Positions 7,049 through 12,563 of a stretch of 12,563 nt of DNA are shown here, piece by piece. A model generated the notes under the pieces. The model did no database searches and had not been told where the DNA came from. It saw only the letters and a list, made by a program, of their open reading frames with translations. The translations under genes and the position numbers were made by a program. Each line of letters begins with the position of its first letter. Position 1 is the first letter of the stretch. This DNA comes from JBKBXU01 sp046313675 (GTDB lineage Bacteria; Bacteroidota; Bacteroidia; Cytophagales; Cytophagaceae): NCBI GenBank assembly GCA_046313675.1, contig JBKBXU010000122.1, positions 1 through 12,563 of the forward strand, read 5' to 3'.

Positions 7049-7864
7049 ATGGATGTATTAGAAGCTTTTATTTTAGGAATTTTACAGGGATTAACCGAAT
7101 TTTTACCAATTAGCAGCAGTGGCCATATTGAGATAGGGGCATTTTTGTTAAATCTGGATCCTTCCGATAACCTTATTTTTCAACTGATTGTACATGCTGC
7201 CACAACCCTAAGCACCTTGGTCGTTTTCAGAAAGGATATTATAGGCCTGTTCAAAGATTTTTTTAACCGGTGTTGGAATGAAAGTAAAGTATATGTTATT
7301 AAGCTTTTGGTTTCAGCCATTCCGCTCGCTTTTGCCGGCTTCTTTCTGGAAGATTATATAAATGAGCTTTTTGCCGGAAGGGTAGTGTTTATCGGTTCTA
7401 TGTTTCTGATTACCGCTTTGCTGTTGGCTATGACACATTTTAACAAAGGAAAAGGAGGGGAGGTGACATACGGAAAAGCCATGGTTATAGGATTGTCCCA
7501 GGCACTGGCAATCCTCCCCGGGATTTCACGATCAGGTTCTACCATTGCCACGGCTTTGCTCGTAGGAGTAGACAAGTACAAGGCTACCCGATTTTCGTTT
7601 CTGATGATTCTGATGCCCCTCATTGGAGCTTCATTGTTAAAATTTATTGAGTATCTTAATAATCCTGCCATTGCCGGAAATATATCCGGTGCAGCAATGA
7701 TTACGGGTTTTCTCGCTGCTTTTTTCTCCGGATGGGCTTCTTGTGTATGGATGATCAATCTGGTCAAAAAAGGTAAGCTTATTTGGTTTTCCTTGTACTT
7801 GGTCATTGTTGGTGTGATAGCCATAGTTATTTTAAAAAGCTGGAGTTATTATAATACCTTGTAA
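7049..7864 (+). CDS. uppP: Undecaprenyl-diphosphatase UppP (BacA family)
   Basis: Integral membrane enzyme that dephosphorylates undecaprenyl diphosphate to undecaprenyl phosphate. It recycles the lipid carrier for peptidoglycan and surface polysaccharide; overexpression of the family gives bacitracin resistance. At 271 aa it has the normal full length. The first active-site motif is FILGILQGLTEFLPISSSGH, giving Q13-x3-E17 (the Q form of the E/Q-x3-E motif), the serine cluster S22-S24 and H26. The second is LPGISRSGST with R161. Several hydrophobic helices follow the BacA topology. The ATG at 7049 places the first motif at the usual distance from the N-terminus. There is no Shine-Dalgarno, and a strong hairpin ends 15 bases upstream, which may affect expression. 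It is divergent from floA. No obvious terminator follows it. Family assignment is firm. Confidence 0.96.
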   Translation: MDVLEAFILGILQGLTEFLPISSSGHIEIGAFLLNLDPSDNLIFQLIVHAATTLSTLVVFRKDIIGLFKDFFNRCWNESKVYVIKLLVSAIPLAFAGFFLEDYINELFAGRVVFIGSMFLITALLLAMTHFNKGKGGEVTYGKAMVIGLSQALAILPGISRSGSTIATALLVGVDKYKATRFSFLMILMPLIGASLLKFIEYLNNPAIAGNISGAAMITGFLAAFFSGWASCVWMINLVKKGKLIWFSLYLVIVGVIAIVILKSWSYYNTL

Positions 7865-8059
7865 AAGTATGCTTCATGTTTTTTATCCGCCTTCAGGTTT
7901 CCTCTTATGTCAAAATTTTACTTTATAATTTTTTGGTAACTATTTGTTTAAGATTTTCGTAGAAGGTATTTGTTCATTAAATTCTGACTAAAGTTTTATC
8001 CTCAGATTATTTCTATTAAATACTTGCTATTAGAGTGATTTTCTTTTAGTTGTTATTAA

Positions 8060-8070
8060 TTGATAATCAA
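8060..8070. promoter_or_regulatory. Palindrome TTGAT-A-ATCAA upstream of the LamG protein
   Basis: TTGATAATCAA is a perfect inverted repeat around a central A, flanked by ATTAA-type sequence that partly extends the symmetry. It is 81 bases before the start codon. It could be an operator, but such symmetric AT sequences are common by chance in this base composition. Confidence 0.2.
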
Positions 8071-8086
8071 TAAATTAATGGCTATT

Positions 8087-8114
8087 TTGTTTTTTTGGCA
8101 TAAAAATCGCTTTG
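8087..8114 (+). promoter_or_regulatory. Weak Bacteroidota-type promoter candidate
   Basis: TTG at 8087-8089 is followed after 17 bases by TCGCTTTG (8107-8114), one mismatch from the Bacteroidota -7 consensus TAnnTTTG. This would give a leader of about 30 bases before the ATG at 8152. Spacing is within the described range, but the A of the -7 box is missing, so support is weak. Confidence 0.25.
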
Positions 8115-8151
8115 GAAACAAAAATTTTCAAACAACCTAAGTTTAAGTTTT

Positions 8152-11100
8152 ATGAAAAATAATTTTTACTCTTACCTTTTAGCCTTTTTATTTTCTTTTG
8201 CTTTTGTCCCTAATCTTATGGGAAATGTTAATTTAGACCAGGGTTTGGTGGTTTATCTCCCTTTTAACGGAAATAATAATGATTTTGGCCCTTCTAACTT
8301 TAATGTCCATGCAGAGAACAATCCCTCACCTGTAGCAGACCATATGGGAAACGCTGCTATGGCCAGGTCAATGAATGGAACTAATCAGAATTATTTAATT
8401 TCCAATCATGCCTCTTTCAGAGGGATGGCCAACTTTACCTTATCCGTTTGGTTTAAGACATCCACATTAAAAGATATGATGTTGGTTTCCAAACACGTAA
8501 GTGCCAATGATGGTGAATGGTACTTTGGTATGTTAAGTAATGGAAGCATGAGGTTAGCTCATGTGGATGGCACCAACCACCGTTTCAATATGGATTTTCC
8601 TTTTGCATATAACGACAATCAGTGGCATCATGCAGTAGCTACATTTGATAATACAAAACTTGAGATATTTATTGATGGAGTATCCATTGGTTCCCATAAC
8701 CGTATAGGAGGTACAAGAAATACCAATCATGCGCTAAATGTAGGTTCATACGGAGGAACGGAAAATTGGCGTTTTACCGGGGATTTAGATGAGGTATATA
8801 TATATAACCGAGCCCTGAATTTAGATGAAATAAGCACCCTTGGAGCTCAAAGAAGTATTTCTGTTGGAACAATTTCTGCCGCCAGTATTTGTAAAGGAGC
8901 TGAAATTGATATTCCTTTTACTGTAATCGGAGATGCATTTGAAAACGATAATATTTTTACGGCATACTTATCCGATAAAAATGGTAATGTCAGAGAACGC
9001 AGGGTTATCGGAACTATACAGGGAAGTACTTCCGGGGTGATTAACACAACTTTGCCATCTGATGTTGCATCAGGAACGGCTTATAAAATTCTTATTATGT
9101 CTTCTAATGCTCCAATGCTTTCTTTGGGTGGTAATTCTGAAAACCTTTCTATCGACCTTATAGAGCACGGGGTAGATTTGAGTAGTAACCTTTTTGGCCA
9201 TTTCCGCTTTAATGGCAATATTCAGGATAACTCAGTATATAATCGTAATATGGGTGTTTCAGGATCATATGGGTATATAGAAGATCCGGACAGTAATGAA
9301 AATAGTGCCATCAATCTGACAGGAGGCCATTTAAACTGGGGCAGACCAAATGAAATTATACACAATCATGGCCCTGCAAATCAATTGACTATATCCATGT
9401 GGCTTAAACCTACTTTAAGTTCAAATCACTGGATTCCAATTGCCAATAACTATAACAATACCCATGGTGGTGTTTATATCGGTATTAATCCTGATAGTAA
9501 AGGAATCAGGTGGAGGGTTAATGCCTCAGGATCTGTCGATGCACCAGGCATTCCTTTGAATGAGTGGGTACATGTGACTTGCGTTCTAAGTGATGGGCGA
9601 CTTCGTATTTATTATAATGGTGAGCTAAAAAATGATGTCAATTCTGGTGGTGGAATTGCCGGGATCAATCAGGATTTCTTGATTGGAAGATTATCTTCCG
9701 GTACGAGTGAAGTGCATTACAGAGGGGGCATAGATGAGTTGCACTTTTTTAAAAGAGGGTTAAATGATTTGGAGGTGAAAACGTTGTTTCATAAAGGACT
9801 GGCATTTTATAACCCCGGTATATGCTCAGGCGAAACGATTGAGCTATCATCTGTAAATATTGATGATGCAAGTTATTCCTGGTCTGGTCCGGATGGATTT
9901 ACTTCTGATCTTCGCAATCCTCAGATTGATAATTCTACTTCAGCTAATGCAGGAATTTACACACTAACCATCGAAAAGAATGGATGCATAAATGAATATA
10001 CTATGCCTGTCCGGTTAAATTCAGAACTGGAAGATGTAAGCGTAGATAATAATTCTCCGCTATGTGAAGGGGCTACTGTTGAAGTGTCTGCAGAGACTTT
10101 GGCAGATGTTTCATATTCCTGGTCAGGGCCTAATGATTTTACATCCAGTCAAACCACCTTTAGCATTTCCGATGCAACAACTCTGGCATCCGGAGATTAT
10201 ACCCTAACCCTTACAAAAGGCAATTGTACCCTTGAAAAAGTTGTTCAGGTTTTGGTAAATGAAATACCTGAGATGCCCGTAGTAGGAAGCAATTCACCGG
10301 TCTGTGAACAAAGCACTCTTGAACTAAGTACAGATGAAGTAGTAGGGGCTACCTATAACTGGACAGGGGTCGGAGGTTTTAATTCTCAGGATAGAAACCC
10401 TTTACGTTCTTCAATGGCCATAAATCATGGAGGATCATATTCCCTTACTGTTTCTGTTAACGGATGTGAATCTGAACCCGGGGAAGTGGAAGTGGTGGTT
10501 AATTCCGTTCCAAATGTCAGTGCCTCAAATACGGGCGAATATTGTGATGGTGATGATATAGAGCTAAGTGTTACGGAAATTAATAATGCTACCTATTCCT
10601 GGTCGGGGCCAGAGGGTTTTTCCGAAAGTGGTGCTTCTCTGCTTATTCCTGATGCAGCTTCTGCCCAAACCGGGGAATATGTAGTAGATGTTACTTTTGA
10701 AAATACATGCACCAGATCAGCCTCAACGTTTGTTACTGTGAACACCAGTCCTGCTTTACCAGACATTATAGTAAATAATATCATATGTGAAGGTGGTAAT
10801 TTGGATCTACATACCAATTTGGAAGCAGACTCCTACTCCTGGACGGGCCCGGATGAATTTACATCAGGCGTTCAAAGTCCTGTACTAAATGAAATTGGTT
10901 TAGAGGCAGGTGGTACGTATCGTTTGGTAGTTTATTCAGGCAATTGTGCCAGTGAGGAAGCTTCGGTTTCGGTTGCTGTAAACGCTAAACCAGCTACTCC
11001 ACAAGCATCATCCAATAGTCCTGTATGTATTGGTGGAGACCTTCAATTGCAAATGAACGAAATTCCTCAGGCTGTATACTTATGGGAAGGCCCTGAAGGT

Positions 11101-12432
11101 TTTTCGTCAAATGATCGGATGCCTGAATTAGAGGAAATTACTTCAGATAGGGGTGGTTCATATTATGCCAGCCTTATAGTTGGTGGATGTCCTTCAGATG
11201 CTGTAGAAGTTTTGGTAATAATTAACAATGTTGATGCTGGCATTTCCGGAAGTGATCAGATATGTCATGGAAATACTATAGAACTTTCTGCCAATGATAT
11301 TCCTGATGCTAATTATAGCTGGACTGGCCCTGACAATTTCTTTTCTGATCAAAGATCAATTGTGGTCGAAAATTCAACATCTGAAAAAGAAGGAGAGTAT
11401 CGTCTTATAGTAACTGTTGACGGATGTGATGGCGAAGATATACTTTATGTTACGGTCAATGAAATTCCGGACTCTCCGCAAGCAGGCCATTCCGGTCCTG
11501 TATGTGAAGGCAATTCAATGACTTTAACTGCCACCAATGTTGGTAATGCAAGTTATCATTGGTCAGGACCAAATGGTTACACATCGATCCAGCAGAATCC
11601 CGTTATAAGTTCTGTAGAAGCTGCTCATTTAGGTTCTTATCATGTAAGAGCACTTGTCGATGGTTGTTATTCTTTAACTTCCAGCGTGGAGCCGGATATA
11701 ACCATTATTGGAAATGTTGATGTGGCTGGTAACAGCCCGGTATGCTCAGGACAAGCGCTTAATCTAAGTACAGGTTTGATAGTGGATGCTTCTTATGCTT
11801 GGTCAGGGCCTGCAGGATTTACCTCAAACCAGCAAAATCCTGTTATTTCAGAAGTACCAGTCAATGGGCAAGGAGCTTACACTGTGGTGGTTTCAAAAGG
11901 CTCTTGTAGCAAAGAAGGCAGTCGTTTCATTACGGTTAATGAGTCTCCGGAAAAACCTGTTATTACTGAACACCAATTTATGAGTAATGTCATTGAATCC
12001 AGTGCGATGGTTAATAATCAATGGAATAGAAACGGAAGCCCTATTGCAAATGCTGTATTTCCTTCTCTAAACCTTAATAATGAAGGCCCGGGTGCTTATA
12101 CGGTTACCGTTACCAGGATTAACGGATGTTCGGCTACCTCAGATCCTTATAATTACCTTGTCGCAACAAGTATTAGTTCAGGAAGTCCGCTCAATTTAGG
12201 TATATATCCTAATCCTTCATCGGATGAAATACATTTTTCTGTTCCAATGATCGGGAATGGTGAAAATACAATCTCATTAACAAATTCCGAAGGTGTTGTT
12301 GTTTATAGAGAATTGGCAAATGGGGGAACTGAAAGAACTATAAATGTTCAGCACCTTACTCCCGGATTTTATGTATTGTCCATTTCATCGGCAGAAATAA
12401 GGATAAATGAAAAATTAATCATAAGCAGATAG
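8152..12432 (+). CDS. T9SS-exported surface protein: two LamG domains, Ig-like repeats, type A sorting domain
   Basis: Large exported protein (1426 aa), probably a surface adhesin or glycan-binding protein. A signal peptide covers about 1-24. LamG/concanavalin-like domain 1 spans about 31-230 (LVVYLPFNGN to DLDEVYIYNRAL). An Ig-like linker domain (about 237-338, IPFTVIGDAFENDN) is of a type often found in T9SS cargo. LamG domain 2 spans about 342-548 (GHFRFNGN to GIDELHFFKRGL). Nine Ig-like repeats (about 553-1263) each carry a Cys, a WSGP-like motif and a second Cys. A tenth degenerate unit (about 1264-1341) lacks the first Cys. The type A sorting domain (about 1348-1426) has YPNP and ends in EKLIISR; in the family it is the signal for export through the type IX system. 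LamG domains commonly bind carbohydrate or mediate adhesion, but no catalytic domain is visible, so the ligand is unknown. It appears to be monocistronic, with a terminator 7 bases after the stop. Confidence 0.9.
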   Translation: MKNNFYSYLLAFLFSFAFVPNLMGNVNLDQGLVVYLPFNGNNNDFGPSNFNVHAENNPSPVADHMGNAAMARSMNGTNQNYLISNHASFRGMANFTLSVWFKTSTLKDMMLVSKHVSANDGEWYFGMLSNGSMRLAHVDGTNHRFNMDFPFAYNDNQWHHAVATFDNTKLEIFIDGVSIGSHNRIGGTRNTNHALNVGSYGGTENWRFTGDLDEVYIYNRALNLDEISTLGAQRSISVGTISAASICKGAEIDIPFTVIGDAFENDNIFTAYLSDKNGNVRERRVIGTIQGSTSGVINTTLPSDVASGTAYKILIMSSNAPMLSLGGNSENLSIDLIEHGVDLSSNLFGHFRFNGNIQDNSVYNRNMGVSGSYGYIEDPDSNENSAINLTGGHLNWGRPNEIIHNHGPANQLTISMWLKPTLSSNHWIPIANNYNNTHGGVYIGINPDSKGIRWRVNASGSVDAPGIPLNEWVHVTCVLSDGRLRIYYNGELKNDVNSGGGIAGINQDFLIGRLSSGTSEVHYRGGIDELHFFKRGLNDLEVKTLFHKGLAFYNPGICSGETIELSSVNIDDASYSWSGPDGFTSDLRNPQIDNSTSANAGIYTLTIEKNGCINEYTMPVRLNSELEDVSVDNNSPLCEGATVEVSAETLADVSYSWSGPNDFTSSQTTFSISDATTLASGDYTLTLTKGNCTLEKVVQVLVNEIPEMPVVGSNSPVCEQSTLELSTDEVVGATYNWTGVGGFNSQDRNPLRSSMAINHGGSYSLTVSVNGCESEPGEVEVVVNSVPNVSASNTGEYCDGDDIELSVTEINNATYSWSGPEGFSESGASLLIPDAASAQTGEYVVDVTFENTCTRSASTFVTVNTSPALPDIIVNNIICEGGNLDLHTNLEADSYSWTGPDEFTSGVQSPVLNEIGLEAGGTYRLVVYSGNCASEEASVSVAVNAKPATPQASSNSPVCIGGDLQLQMNEIPQAVYLWEGPEGFSSNDRMPELEEITSDRGGSYYASLIVGGCPSDAVEVLVIINNVDAGISGSDQICHGNTIELSANDIPDANYSWTGPDNFFSDQRSIVVENSTSEKEGEYRLIVTVDGCDGEDILYVTVNEIPDSPQAGHSGPVCEGNSMTLTATNVGNASYHWSGPNGYTSIQQNPVISSVEAAHLGSYHVRALVDGCYSLTSSVEPDITIIGNVDVAGNSPVCSGQALNLSTGLIVDASYAWSGPAGFTSNQQNPVISEVPVNGQGAYTVVVSKGSCSKEGSRFITVNESPEKPVITEHQFMSNVIESSAMVNNQWNRNGSPIANAVFPSLNLNNEGPGAYTVTVTRINGCSATSDPYNYLVATSISSGSPLNLGIYPNPSSDEIHFSVPMIGNGENTISLTNSEGVVVYRELANGGTERTINVQHLTPGFYVLSISSAEIRINEKLIISR
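9808..11940 (+). repeat. Nine tandem 240-bp coding repeats (80-residue Ig-like units)
   Basis: The units are diverged in DNA sequence but keep register. The motif Trp codon starts at 9880, 10120, 10360, 10600, 10840, 11083, 11320, 11560 and 11800: steps of 240 except for one unit displaced by a single codon. The first Cys codon starts at 9823, 10063, 10303, 10543, 10786, 11026, 11263, 11503 and 11743. The second starts at 9985, 10225, 10465, 10708, 10945, 11188, 11425, 11665 and 11905. Each unit has two conserved Cys, probably an intradomain disulphide, and a Y-x-W-x-G-P type core. Confidence 0.93.
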
Positions 12433-12438
12433 CCGCTC

Positions 12439-12476
12439 TAAAATCAAAGGCCTGTACTTGCCTGCTTTTGATTTTA
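12439..12476 (+). terminator. Hairpin terminator after the LamG/T9SS gene
   Basis: TAAAATCAAAGGC (12439-12451) pairs with GCTTTTGATTTTA (12464-12476) over 13 positions with one G-U, around a 12-base loop. It starts 7 bases after the stop codon. The A-rich left arm and T-rich right arm would let it work on both strands, which fits a convergent gene to the right. Confidence 0.75.
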
Positions 12477-12495
12477 ATATCAACAGATATCAACC

Positions 12496-12563
12496 TTACT
12501 TTATCAGAACTAAGGTGGTACCGGATACAATGTTTAACAGCTCTTGCTCAACGGCAGGAGCTG
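12496..12563 (-). CDS. Probable C-terminal end of an unrecognised minus-strand gene (partial)
   Basis: Reading leftward from the window edge, one minus-strand frame is open for 21 codons and stops with TAA at 12498-12496. It ends in LNIVSGTTLVLIK, which looks like ordinary protein sequence; the other two minus-strand frames stop early. The bidirectional-looking hairpin between this stop and the LamG gene stop supports a convergent pair. The rest lies outside the window and no family can be named. A chance open frame of this length is quite possible. Confidence 0.4.
   Translation of the reverse strand, partial: APAVEQELLNIVSGTTLVLIK

Larger units (their letters stand above)
7865..8151. other. 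AT-rich intergenic region before the LamG/T9SS protein
   Basis: This 287-bp gap holds no ORF I can support and no clear terminator for uppP. It probably carries the promoter of the large surface protein. It contains a perfect odd palindrome (8060-8070) and a weak promoter-like pair (8087-8114), listed separately. Confidence 0.5.

Noticed and set aside
7354..7824. A 156-codon open frame on the minus strand opposite uppP.
   Set aside because: It lies entirely antisense to a clearly real membrane protein gene, and its translation shows no domain or membrane pattern of its own.
9808..11940. Regular 240-base periodicity considered as a non-coding satellite or CRISPR-like array.
   Set aside because: The period is a whole number of codons, lies in one open frame, and the conserved positions are protein motifs (Cys, W-S-G-P). 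The DNA itself is diverged.

Overview
The window is AT-rich chromosomal DNA from a member of the Bacteroidota, most likely a Cytophagales-like environmental bacterium. This rests on three things: a secreted protein ending in a type A type IX secretion (T9SS) sorting domain, multi-PAS histidine kinases of a style common in this phylum, and start codons preceded by A/T-rich sequence with no clear Shine-Dalgarno. No rRNA, tRNA, CRISPR array, insertion sequence or prophage gene was seen.

Layout. (1) 143-5885, plus strand: two hybrid-free sensor histidine kinases in tandem. The first is soluble with seven PAS-type modules. The second is membrane-anchored with a periplasmic CHASE domain and one PAS domain. 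Their C-terminal PAS/kinase cores are clearly paralogous, and no response regulator is present. (2) 5896-6792, minus strand: floA, a flotillin-like SPFH protein, convergent with the second kinase across only 10 bp and with a shorter C-terminal end than usual. (3) 6793-7048: a divergent control region with a TTTATC-G-GATAAA palindrome, a possible 26-codon ORF, and a perfect 11-bp hairpin followed by T's, 15 bp before uppP. One strand of that hairpin can also pair with a segment inside the small ORF, which resembles an attenuator. (4) 7049-7864: uppP/bacA, undecaprenyl-diphosphatase. (5) 7865-8151: an AT-rich gap with a small palindrome and a weak promoter candidate. (6) 8152-12432: a 1426-residue exported protein with two LamG/concanavalin-like domains, nine two-cysteine Ig-like repeats in a nearly exact 80-residue register, a degenerate tenth repeat and a T9SS sorting domain. 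A strong hairpin terminator follows. (7) The right edge probably holds the last 21 codons of a convergent minus-strand gene.

How the parts may work together. The kinases sense cytoplasmic and periplasmic signals. FloA organises membrane microdomains and UppP recycles the lipid carrier for cell-wall and surface polysaccharide synthesis, so the left two thirds has an envelope theme. The same 13-bp palindrome lies about 105 bp before both the first kinase and floA, which suggests (not proven) shared control. The large T9SS protein is probably a separate transcription unit for surface adhesion or glycan binding.

Nothing here is a clearly new defence or mobile system. The least explained items are the uppP leader, the shared palindrome and the strict repeat register of the surface protein.
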